This document shows, in pieces, positions 14,786-22,523 of a DNA stretch of 33,240 nt. Source of the stretch: Desulfovibrio sp. Its GTDB lineage: Bacteria > Desulfobacterota > Desulfovibrionia > Desulfovibrionales > Desulfovibrionaceae. The stretch is taken from positions 1 to 33,240 of the forward strand of contig JAISTH010000074.1 in the NCBI GenBank assembly GCA_031272715.1. Direction: 5' to 3'. How positions within the stretch are numbered: position 1 is the first letter of the stretch; every line of letters starts with the position of its first letter. The notes beneath the pieces are model-generated. The model searched no databases. It was not told where the DNA came from and was given only the letters and a program-made list of their open reading frames with translations. A program made the translations under genes and the position numbers.

Positions 14786-15309
14786 CCATCGCCAGTCGTC
14801 CCCGCATCCCAAGGGCGATCATGGCGTGAGACTGAATTTTTTGTGGGTATCTGGCGAGGGAGCAAATTCTGCTTCTGCATGTACCACATTAAACTTGCCC
14901 AGGCGTTTCTCAAGGACTCTTTTGTCCTAGACAGTGCTTCCTTTCAAGACTTGCGTCCCGAATCGATCCGTATCGCATCAATCCGCAGGATGTGACGTTT
15001 CCGTCCATCCTGCGGATTCCTGTCTTCAGGGACACGCATCTGTGGCAGCGAAAGATCATGGTCTTCCACGATGCACACGCCCCACGACCTTGCCGTTGGC
15101 TGATCCAGTCGCTTATGGGAGACGAAACGGATCTTCGAGCATCTCGACAACAATACTGAATCGCATAACCCTACAGCAAAATAGCGATACAATTCACGAC
15201 CGAAGCATCCTGAAGCCATGGCTGTGATTCGCGGCGAAGTGGCGGCCAGACCCTCGTTATATTGCGGTGTTGCGGACTATGTGCCCATGTCTTTCAGGAA
15301 ATGCTGGCG
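14786..15309. other. Intergenic region with a long hairpin, no supported gene
   Basis: No frame on either strand is convincing. The outstanding feature is the hairpin at 14980-15018, described separately, immediately followed by a smaller one (CCTG-TCTT-CAGG, about 15020-15031). The region separates the exported protein at 14336 from the 3' end of the convergent AAA-ATPase-like gene. Confidence 0.4.
14980..15018. repeat. Near-perfect 17-bp hairpin
   Basis: AATCCGCAGGATG (14980-14992) pairs perfectly with CATCCTGCGGATT (15006-15018). Inside, after one bulged T, GACG (14994-14997) pairs with CGTC (15002-15005) around a TTTC loop. That makes 17 base pairs with one bulge. No T run follows, so a classical terminator is unlikely. 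It could be the folded end of a mobile element, an RNA gene or a protein-binding site. Confidence 0.6.
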
Positions 15310-17808
15310 TCAATTCTTTTCGTCCCATGTGAGGAGTTGCTGAGGCGTGGGAAGCGGCAGCGTCTCGTCAACACCCTGCTCTTTGCAAATGCGGCTGAGA
15401 GACGCCTGGATAAAAGATGACTGCAGCCTTGAACTGTCATCCAGCAGACGGGAGAGTGGATATGGGCCATACGCTGCCTGGCGAGTCGAAGTGACTAGAA
15501 GGCCTATCGTCTCGCTACGATTGATATCCATTGCAGTCAAATAAAATGTTCCATTCTGTGTGAGGTAGCTCAGCATAACGGATGTCTTGGTTCCTAGTGC
15601 ATCCTGAAATGCCTTATATTTTTCTTCCCCGCTCAATGTATGCCAAAAAGAAGCAGATTGAGTTTTGGTGAGAATTTGTGCAACTCTTTTGAGGGTGCCT
15701 ATCAAACTCTCATCGTCTGCTTCTTTAACACCAATCACAAGTGAAGCGTATTGACGTGAAGGCATTACCAGTTTACATAGAGTCAATTCAAAGCTCGATA
15801 TGTTATTCTCAGATGTTCGAGGTGCATCAGACGCCACGACTGCGGATTCAACATCCAGTGTAGGAGTTTTCTTCACATCTGTTTTTTGTGAAGTGGTATC
15901 TGTGCGAGATTTCGCAATGAGGAGTGTATCTTTTGATGCGGTTATTTTAGAGTCATATGAGATTGTCCAATTATCATTTTTGTATTCGACTTTTCCAATC
16001 AAGGTGAATTTATAGGGTTTTCCGTCAAGGCGATAGGCTTCTTTTTTATATGCCGCGTGTGATATGAGGCCTTCACGGCTTTTGTCTACAACGATGGCTA
16101 TAGGCAGAGAATCCTCATATAGTCCGTCATAGTTCTTTCCGTGGATTTGGGAAATTGCTTGAGACAGTTTTTTGCGACAGTCGGATTCAATGGTAAATTG
16201 CGAGACGACATCATTGTGATCGGATTTCGGCTCAAGGTCAATGTATTTCACTTCAATCACTAGTGCTTTTCTATTATACACGGCAACGACATCGGCTATC
16301 CCCACGTTGGTAGGGGCTTCTCCTTGCACAATGAAGTTTGCGCCCGACAGAAAGGACTTAATATGTCCCCTGGATAGGTTTCCCTTATCCTTTGAGCCGC
16401 CGCCTTCGTAAACTTTTTTGCCTGATTTGAAAATGTTAGTGAACAAAGTATTGAAGATGTTTATTAAGCCTTCGCAATCTTTCTTTAAAAATGCAGCTAT
16501 TATATCTTTCCTTGCCTTATACGCTTCTTCAACGTTATCGAAGTAGTTATTCGTCTCCATTATTGACATTGCAATCCTGACTTCAGTGTTCGGATATACT
16601 AATTTGTAGTTATTGACATCCTCTGGAATATTCCTGATGGTCATGTAGCCAGACTCATAGAGCAATACTCTCGGATCTGATTCCATCCCGACATTACGTG
16701 GTGAAGCCACTGCATCATCTTCTATTGTTTGCCCATTCAGTTCTTCCAATTTGACTTTATACTCATGAATAAATTTTTCAATATACGATTGACTGCCAGT
16801 CCTTACCCAGTATTTCTTGAATTCACCAGTCATCAAAAAAAGTTCTATTGTATATGGGTTGTACACATGTGTGCGCCCATCAAATGTATAGCCATCGTAG
16901 TATTCTTCCATATCTGTTATTAAATCATTTTTTGCTTTTTCATCAGGGCCTACAATATTTTCTATTTGTTTCATGAAATATGTCTTGATCTCTTTTCCAG
17001 TATACCCGAACATTGCGGCATATTTTTTATCCATGGATATATCATATAAGTTATTTATTTCAGAGAAAATGCCAACATTGGAAAACTTCGCAATCCCCGT
17101 TAAAAAAGCAAAGAAAATTCTTTCTGTTGCTTTTTTGATTTGCATATAAAAAGCCCGCATTATCATGCGGATGCCATCTTGGATTTCTGGATGAAACATT
17201 GATTCAGCCAGTGGACAATCATATTCGTCCACTAGAAAGATAACTTGTCCTCTCTTTTCAGACAGTTCTGCAATAAAGTTGCGAAGTGCAGTACTCGGAT
17301 TCTTGCCTATAGGCAAAATGCCATATGGCTTGGCGACCTCATGTACATAATCCAAAAGCTCAGCACTGAAAGTTTTTAATGTTTCGCTGGTATCGTTTCC
17401 CGCAGCCGAAATAATTTCATTTACGCTTACGGCATTCATATCAAAGCGTATAACGGGACGCGGCCTGAAAACCTGTTCATGAGTTGAGAGATAAGGGAAA
17501 ATGTCAAGCCCCTCAAACATTGCACGATGCTTAGGGTCATCGGAGAAGAGGGTTTCGATGGTCGAGACCATCAAGGACTTGCCGAAACGTCTCGGGCGTG
17601 CGCAGAAAACACGGCGACTACTCTGGAAAAGTTCTGCGATATAATTTGTTTTGTCAACGTATACAAATCCCCCATCGCGAATCTCCGGGAAGGAATCGAG
17701 GCCGTTTGCCAAATGAGGCAGATTCGTGCGGCCGACCATGTGTTCGCCCATCCCGGACACCTCGGCGATGCCATCCCCTAGGGGATGCGGTTCCCGGTTG
17801 TCATTCAT
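15310..17808 (-). CDS. AAA-ATPase-like / PD-(D/E)XK nuclease-family protein with C-terminal extension
   Basis: This 832-residue protein is an intact paralogue of the disrupted gene at 600-2315. The conserved N-terminal block (FPEIRDGGFVYVDKTNYIAEL) is at 40-60, the P-loop-like RPRRFGKS at 71-78, the Walker-B-like FLVDEYD at 191-197, FFAFLTGIAKFSN at 232-244, and the nuclease triad is D506, E519 and K521. Family members usually end soon after the nuclease domain (about 600 residues), whereas here ~210 further residues follow, starting with a Ser/Thr-rich linker (about 625-655). I do not recognise that extension. The ATG at 17808 follows GGAGG at eight bases. The coding region is AT-rich relative to both flanks. 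Proposed roles for the family (defence, mobile-element control) are unproven, and I do not assign one. Confidence 0.85.
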   Translation of the reverse strand: MNDNREPHPLGDGIAEVSGMGEHMVGRTNLPHLANGLDSFPEIRDGGFVYVDKTNYIAELFQSSRRVFCARPRRFGKSLMVSTIETLFSDDPKHRAMFEGLDIFPYLSTHEQVFRPRPVIRFDMNAVSVNEIISAAGNDTSETLKTFSAELLDYVHEVAKPYGILPIGKNPSTALRNFIAELSEKRGQVIFLVDEYDCPLAESMFHPEIQDGIRMIMRAFYMQIKKATERIFFAFLTGIAKFSNVGIFSEINNLYDISMDKKYAAMFGYTGKEIKTYFMKQIENIVGPDEKAKNDLITDMEEYYDGYTFDGRTHVYNPYTIELFLMTGEFKKYWVRTGSQSYIEKFIHEYKVKLEELNGQTIEDDAVASPRNVGMESDPRVLLYESGYMTIRNIPEDVNNYKLVYPNTEVRIAMSIMETNNYFDNVEEAYKARKDIIAAFLKKDCEGLINIFNTLFTNIFKSGKKVYEGGGSKDKGNLSRGHIKSFLSGANFIVQGEAPTNVGIADVVAVYNRKALVIEVKYIDLEPKSDHNDVVSQFTIESDCRKKLSQAISQIHGKNYDGLYEDSLPIAIVVDKSREGLISHAAYKKEAYRLDGKPYKFTLIGKVEYKNDNWTISYDSKITASKDTLLIAKSRTDTTSQKTDVKKTPTLDVESAVVASDAPRTSENNISSFELTLCKLVMPSRQYASLVIGVKEADDESLIGTLKRVAQILTKTQSASFWHTLSGEEKYKAFQDALGTKTSVMLSYLTQNGTFYLTAMDINRSETIGLLVTSTRQAAYGPYPLSRLLDDSSRLQSSFIQASLSRICKEQGVDETLPLPTPQQLLTWDEKN

Positions 17809-18346
17809 GTGCCTGCCCTCCATGATCTGCAACCGCTCGGTCCCAGACGACGGAACCGGACCCTCGGGACCGTGCCCCCCGATCCACAACCCCCACGGCG
17901 CACGCCGTTGGCCGGACATGCGCACGCACGGCCACTCACAAGATCCAAGTCCGGAATGATACCACCGTACGTTCTCCGGGAAAGCGACCGAATTTTTTCC
18001 CGCCGGCAAATCCGGAGTGCCCCCCCCTGCGGCCGCTCGCGGCAGGTCGTCCCGTCCGTGGCCCCGGTTCCTCCCCGCCCCCATGTCGCGGCACCGGGAG
18101 ATTTCGCACGATGGGACGCCATTGCCTCTGCGACCAGTTCCAAGGGCCGGTGCCAGACGCTCGCGGCCCGGGTCGGAAGAGCCTCTTGGCCGTATGCCAC
18201 CGCCCAGGGGCGCATTTGTCCCTGCCGCATCCGACACCCGGCAGAATGCCGGACACCCTCGTGGATTGCAAGGAGAATCCCCCTCCCCGGCGGCAGCGAG
18301 ACCGGCCGGGGAATTCCCGTGTCGGGCCGGCTGGACGCAATGCGGC
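17809..18346. other. Intergenic GC-rich region upstream of the second AAA-ATPase-like gene
   Basis: Open frames occur on both strands by composition only; none has recognisable domains or a good start. A TATCAT hexamer on the minus strand near 17960 could be a -10 box for the AAA-ATPase-like gene, but no matching -35 is clear. Confidence 0.35.
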
Positions 18347-18560
18347 CTAGAACTCGTACCTGATCGTCCCGAAGATCCCGTGGGCCGTCGTGTGCGGAGG
18401 CCTGCAGCGCGTGGTTGAGCCCGAGCCTGACGGGGCCCTTCCCGAAGTCGAGGCCCACATCCCTCTGGTAGGCGACGGGGTCCATGGTCCTGACGTCGAG
18501 GTCCGCGGAAAGCCCCGTCCCCGTGAACCGCACGGCGGACTTGCCGTCGATGCCCCCGGC
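18347..18560 (-). pseudogene. Remnant of an autotransporter beta-barrel C-terminus (frameshifted)
   Basis: Near the end, the minus strand encodes beta-barrel-like text in two frames: DVGLDFGKGPVRLGLNHALQASAH in one, and then TTAHGIFGTIRYEF followed by a TAG stop (18349-18347) in another. Joined, they resemble the last strands of type V autotransporter barrels, which end in an aromatic residue as here (RYEF). The join falls at about 18395, where one base seems lost or two gained. Upstream similarity fades beyond about 18560, and no passenger domain or signal peptide is found. It is a truncated relic of a surface protein. Confidence 0.55.
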
Positions 18561-19000
18561 CGGCAGAGACGCCCGGCCGCCTTCCGCCATGGAGGATATC
18601 GTCCCGAAGTCCGGGAGCCACGGGCCCCCGGACCCTCGCCTCGCCGAAGGAAACGCGTCCGGGATGCCGCATCCGGGATGGATCGTCCGCCTGTCCCCGA
18701 GAACCTGCGGCGGCCCCCCTCTCGGCGGGGACCCCTCGAAGATGTCCGCGACGTCCATGGCGTCCGGGGCATCCTTTGGAGACGTCGAAGGCCGTCGTGC
18801 GCACCGCCGTCGGATGCGCCGCCTCCGGGGAGAATCCCTGCCCGTGGCGGGACGCCCGCCGAAAAAAGCGGAATCTCCCCCACGGAGAGGAAGCGTGCCT
18901 CGTGTCGTCGCGGGAGATGCGCAACGGGCCTTCTCCCGGCCCCTTCGCCGATCCCGGGGAGATGGAGGGACCTCCCGCCCTGCATCGTCCCATGGGACGA
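18561..19000. other. GC-rich intergenic DNA, possible further autotransporter debris
   Basis: On the minus strand a frame continuous with the barrel remnant remains open to about 19118 (DVADIFEGSPPR…, LPDFGTISSMAEGG…), and parts could be decayed passenger or barrel sequence, but I cannot support it. On the plus strand nothing is convincing. Confidence 0.3.
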
Positions 19001-19046
19001 AATTTGCGCATCTTCGCTGTGCCGCCGCGCAAAATTGTGCTAGAAT
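19001..19046 (+). promoter_or_regulatory. Possible promoter and operator of the branching-enzyme gene
   Basis: TAGAAT at 19041-19046 fits a -10 box, with no strong -35. Just upstream AATTTGCGC (19001-19009) and GCGCAAAATT (19027-19036) form an imperfect inverted repeat with a 17-base spacer, which could be a regulator site. It lies about 90 bases before the start codon at 19133. Motif reading only. Confidence 0.35.
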
Positions 19047-19132
19047 CACGCTCCGGGCGATGCGGACAACCGCGCGCATGCCGCGGCCCCGTCGCCCGCA
19101 CCGACCGCCACACTCCATCCCGCGAGGTCCCC

Positions 19133-21148
19133 ATGTCCGTGCCCCGCAACCCTTACGACGATCCGGCCCTGGCCGAGTACCGCCCCTTCCTCGAACGCAG
19201 GAGCCGCGACTTCAGGGAGGAGCGGGACCGGATCCTCAGGGAGTACGGCAGCCTCGCCGCCTACGCCGACCTCCACGCGTTCCTCGGCCTCCACAAGGTC
19301 AGGGAGGCGGGCGTCCCCCTCTGGAGGATGGAGGAGTACATGCCCGGCGCGGACACCGTCTGGCTGACCACGGACCGCATCCGCTTCCAGCGTCAGGCCT
19401 CCCACCGCTTCCGTCCCCTGGGGGACGGCCTTTTCCGTCTGGATCTGCCCGAGGATGCCCTGGGACACGGCACCTACATGGAACTGCGCGTTCTGACCAA
19501 GGCCGACGCGGCGAAGGACGGCGGGGTGCTGCGCAGGATCCCCGCCTTCGCCGACTGGGTGGAGCAGGACAAGGCCAACCCCAACCAGTGGTGCGCACGG
19601 GTGCACGCCCCGGAACACCCCCACGTCTTCCGCAACCCCCGCCCCCCCCGCAGGGGCTTCGTCCGCATCTACGAGGCCCACGTGGGCATGGCGCAACCTT
19701 CCTCGGCCCACAGCGCGGACCACTTCGGGACGTACCGGGACTTCGCCGCGAACATCCTGCCCCGCATACGGGACGACGGCTACACCGCGGTGCAGCTCAT
19801 GGGCGTCCCGGAACACCCCCTGTACAAGTCCTTCGGATACCAGGTGGGAAGCTTCTTCGCCCCCTCCTCCCGCTACGGCACGCCGGAGGAGTTCAAGGCC
19901 CTCGTGGACGAGGCCCACGGCCTGGGGCTCTCGATCTACCTCGACATCACCCACAGCCACGCCTGCTCCAACACGGAGCAGGGACTGGCCGCCTACGACG
20001 GCACCCGCTACCTCTTCTCGGACAGGGACAACCAGTGGGGCACCCCGACCTTCGACTACGCCAACGAGATGACCCGGCGGTTCCTGCTCTCCAACTGCCG
20101 GTACTGGCTCGAGGAGTACATGGTGGACGGGTTCAGGTTCGACGCCGTGGGGAACATGCTCTACACGGATCTCGGCAGGAACGACGACTTCAGCCACGTG
20201 GGCCGGTGCTTCTACGACACCGCCGGAGCCCCCAGAGCCAACGTCTGGGGGGAGACCTACATCTGCCTCGCCAACGATCTCGTCCACGGACTCGTGCCGG
20301 GGTCCGTCACCATCGCCGAGGAGTTCTCGGGCATGCCGGGCCTCACGTCCGCCCCGGCCCGGGGGGGACTCGGCTTCGACTACCGCTTCGCCATGGGGAT
20401 TCCGGACTACTGGACGAAATTCCTCGAGGAACCCCGGGACATGGGGAGCGTCTGGTACGAGATGACCAACCACAGGCCCTACGACCGCACCGTCAGCTAC
20501 GTGGAATGCCACGACCAGTGCATCAACGGGGACGATGCCATGATCTGGCGGCTCATGGGCAAGGACATGTACAGCCACATGGCCCTGCACACCGACCTCT
20601 GGAGCGTCTCGAGGGGGCTGGCCCTCTACAAGCTCATGCGTCTGGTGACCCTGGCCTGCGCCGACGCCGGCTACCTGAACTTCATGGGGAACGAGTTCGG
20701 CCATCCGGAATGGCTGGACGCGGAGGAGCACGGCCACCGCCAGTGGCACCTGGCGGAGAGGAAGGACCTGAAGTACGCGGGGCTCGCCCGGTTCGACAAG
20801 GCGCTGATGTGGGATCTCGTGGAGGCCTGGCCGGAGGCCTTCGCCGTGCAGCCCCTCTTCAGGTACGTCCACGAGGACGACCGGATACTCGCCTTCGAGC
20901 GGGGGCCGCTGCTCTTCACCTTCAACTTCCACGAACTCAGGGCCCGGGAGGACCTGCGCTTCGCCGTGACCCCCGGCAAGTACGTGGAGCGGCTGTCCAC
21001 GGACGACAGGGCCTTCTCGGGAAGCGGCAACCTGCAGCCGGGGGATCCCCCGGTGGAGCACTTCTCCCAGGTCCTGCCGGACCGGGCCGAGCAGGACGTC
21101 ATCCTCTATCTCCCCCCCATGACGGGCCTCGTCATGGTGCGGGAATAG
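19133..21148 (+). CDS. glgB: 1,4-alpha-glucan branching enzyme, eukaryote-type GH13
   Basis: This enzyme makes alpha-1,6 branches in glycogen by transferring alpha-1,4 chains. The 671-residue protein has an N-terminal helical region and CBM48-like domain (to about 175), then a GH13 barrel opening with FVRIYEAHVGMAQ, as in the eukaryotic-like (GH13_8) branch rather than the usual bacterial GlgB. Catalytic residues are visible: nucleophile D337 in GFRFDAV, acid E396 in TIAEE, and D461 in ECHDQ. The last motif normally reads ESHDQ, so Ser is replaced by Cys here. FMGNEFGHPEW is well conserved. The ATG at 19133 follows GAGG at seven bases. No other glycogen gene is adjacent, so it stands alone in this window. 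Confidence 0.92.
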   Translation: MSVPRNPYDDPALAEYRPFLERRSRDFREERDRILREYGSLAAYADLHAFLGLHKVREAGVPLWRMEEYMPGADTVWLTTDRIRFQRQASHRFRPLGDGLFRLDLPEDALGHGTYMELRVLTKADAAKDGGVLRRIPAFADWVEQDKANPNQWCARVHAPEHPHVFRNPRPPRRGFVRIYEAHVGMAQPSSAHSADHFGTYRDFAANILPRIRDDGYTAVQLMGVPEHPLYKSFGYQVGSFFAPSSRYGTPEEFKALVDEAHGLGLSIYLDITHSHACSNTEQGLAAYDGTRYLFSDRDNQWGTPTFDYANEMTRRFLLSNCRYWLEEYMVDGFRFDAVGNMLYTDLGRNDDFSHVGRCFYDTAGAPRANVWGETYICLANDLVHGLVPGSVTIAEEFSGMPGLTSAPARGGLGFDYRFAMGIPDYWTKFLEEPRDMGSVWYEMTNHRPYDRTVSYVECHDQCINGDDAMIWRLMGKDMYSHMALHTDLWSVSRGLALYKLMRLVTLACADAGYLNFMGNEFGHPEWLDAEEHGHRQWHLAERKDLKYAGLARFDKALMWDLVEAWPEAFAVQPLFRYVHEDDRILAFERGPLLFTFNFHELRAREDLRFAVTPGKYVERLSTDDRAFSGSGNLQPGDPPVEHFSQVLPDRAEQDVILYLPPMTGLVMVRE

Positions 21149-21157
21149 GCGGGCGGA

Positions 21158-21847
21158 TCAGGCCGGGGAGGACGGCTTCGAGGTCCCCGCCGTGGACTGC
21201 TTCGCGGACGACTGGGCCATCGCCGTCATGGCCCGCTCGAAGACCGTGAGGAACCGTTCGGCGGCGGGCTTGAAGAGATCGATGATGGCGGTCACCTCCT
21301 CGTCGGCGAGTTTGGACGCCCCGCCGCTCCCGGCCCGGACCGACGCCAGCGTCGGCGGACCGATGTTCTTGACGAAGGCCCGGAACACGCCGCTGAAACG
21401 CCTGCTCCGCAACCTGGACAGGACGAAGGCCAGCCACTGGTCGTGGACCGTCATGGTGACGCCGTAGAGACGGTGGGCCTCCGGCCCGGCGTCGGGGCCG
21501 TCCGGGGCGCGCTCCTGCAGGAGCCTCATGAAGGTCTCGGAGAAGTTCTTCGTCTCGACGCCGAGATCCGGGAGGTAGGGGCACCAGCGGATCTTGGACG
21601 TCAGCTCGCCCCGCGTCCTGCGGAACACGAACCCCGGCAGCTCGAGACAGGTGTCGGGATCCGTGGTGCAGGGATTGGGGCAGGGGAAGCGGAACAGCAG
21701 GTCGTTGTTGAATATCCTGCCCCGGCTGTCCCGGATGCGGATGCTCACCGTCAGCTTCTTCCCCTTCTTCCTGGGCCGCCGCCCCACGTCCCCGATTCTG
21801 GGGGCCCTGCGCCCCGCCGCTCCCGATTTCTTCCTCCCGTCGACCAT
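21158..21847 (-). CDS. Protein of unknown function (229 residues)
   Basis: The product is soluble and basic, beginning MVDGRKKSGAAGRRAP, with a Lys/Arg-rich N-terminus up to about residue 33 (RRPRKKGKKLT). A central segment has three nearby cysteines (FPCPNPCTTDPDTC, about residues 53-66) that could hold a metal or be structural. The remainder is helix-rich (FSETFMRLLQER, ADEEVTAIIDLFKPAAERFLTVFERAM) and ends in a Ser/Thr/Ala-rich tail. No signal peptide or membrane segment is seen and I do not recognise the family. The start at 21847 is set by GGGGAGG seven bases upstream. It converges on the branching-enzyme gene, whose stop is nine bases away. Confidence 0.7.
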   Translation of the reverse strand: MVDGRKKSGAAGRRAPRIGDVGRRPRKKGKKLTVSIRIRDSRGRIFNNDLLFRFPCPNPCTTDPDTCLELPGFVFRRTRGELTSKIRWCPYLPDLGVETKNFSETFMRLLQERAPDGPDAGPEAHRLYGVTMTVHDQWLAFVLSRLRSRRFSGVFRAFVKNIGPPTLASVRAGSGGASKLADEEVTAIIDLFKPAAERFLTVFERAMTAMAQSSAKQSTAGTSKPSSPA

Positions 21848-22108
21848 CAGACACCTCCCCGTCCGCAAAGCCATCCCCGCCGCGTCACGCCGCCGGCCGT
21901 CCGGCGGGGTCCGCGGCCAGCCCCCTGACCCGACCTGCGCCCTTCCCCGGTCTTGACGCGGGGCGGGCGGAACGTTTCCCAAAGATGACGGCCATGCCGG
22001 GCCACGGCCCTGCGCCCCTGGCCGCCGGAACCGTCGGAGGCGACGCCGGGTCCGGGCGCGGGAAGCCCCCGCCGCCGGGACCGGGCGCGACGCCGCCGTC
22101 CCGGAGCC

Positions 22109-22321
22109 TCACCACTTCAGGCCGCGCCTGCGCACGGCCTCCTTGGCCATGGCCTTGTACTCCTCCGCGGACATTCTTTCGAGTCCCGTGAACTTGTCGA
22201 AGATCCAGCTCCTGAAGCTGGCGTCCTCCGCGGTCTCGCGAAGTCCCTCCGCCCCGCCCTTCCCCGGGGATTCCGCCTCCGCCGGCGGCTGCGCGGCATC
22301 CTTGTCTTTCCTCTTGGCCAT
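22109..22321 (-). CDS. Small charged protein of unknown function (70 residues)
   Basis: The protein is highly charged (MAKRKDKDAAQPPAEAESPG…), with a disordered-looking N-terminal half and a helical C-terminal half (FRSWIFDKFTGLERMSAEEYKAMAKEAVRRRGLKW). I do not recognise it. CGGAG lies five bases before the ATG at 22321, a good ribosome site. It lies on the same strand as the unknown gene at 21158-21847, 261 bases upstream of it, and downstream of the antiporter gene's terminator. Confidence 0.6.
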   Translation of the reverse strand: MAKRKDKDAAQPPAEAESPGKGGAEGLRETAEDASFRSWIFDKFTGLERMSAEEYKAMAKEAVRRRGLKW

Positions 22322-22440
22322 TCCCGCTCCGGATGCGATGTTCGGACCATGTTCCGCCGCGATCGGCGACGGTCGGCCTTTCGCGTCGCCGCGACCGGCC
22401 CCTGAAAGCCCCCGTGACCCTTCCGACGAAATCGTCGCGG

Positions 22441-22471
22441 AAAAAAAACGCCCAACGACAAAAAAAGGCGT
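22441..22471 (-). terminator. Intrinsic terminator after the antiporter gene
   Basis: On the minus strand ACGCC (22471-22467) and GGCGT (22452-22448) form a five-bp stem around a T-rich 14-base loop, followed by eight T at 22448-22441. It lies 53 bases past the antiporter stop at 22524. Confidence 0.55.
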
Positions 22472-22523
22472 AAACCTCGGGCGCAGGCCGCCTCCCGCAT
22501 CGCGACGCGGGCTTAAATCCCCC

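Noticed and set aside
14944..15219. Minus-strand frame with GRKRHIL, reminiscent of IS5-type transposases
   Set aside because: The match is a single short motif created by the long hairpin DNA; no DDE residues or other transposase blocks are present.
17805..19118. A 437-codon minus-strand open frame
   Set aside because: It is GC-rich and low in complexity outside the barrel-like part, runs out of frame before the barrel end, and has no good ribosome site. Only the barrel remnant is kept.
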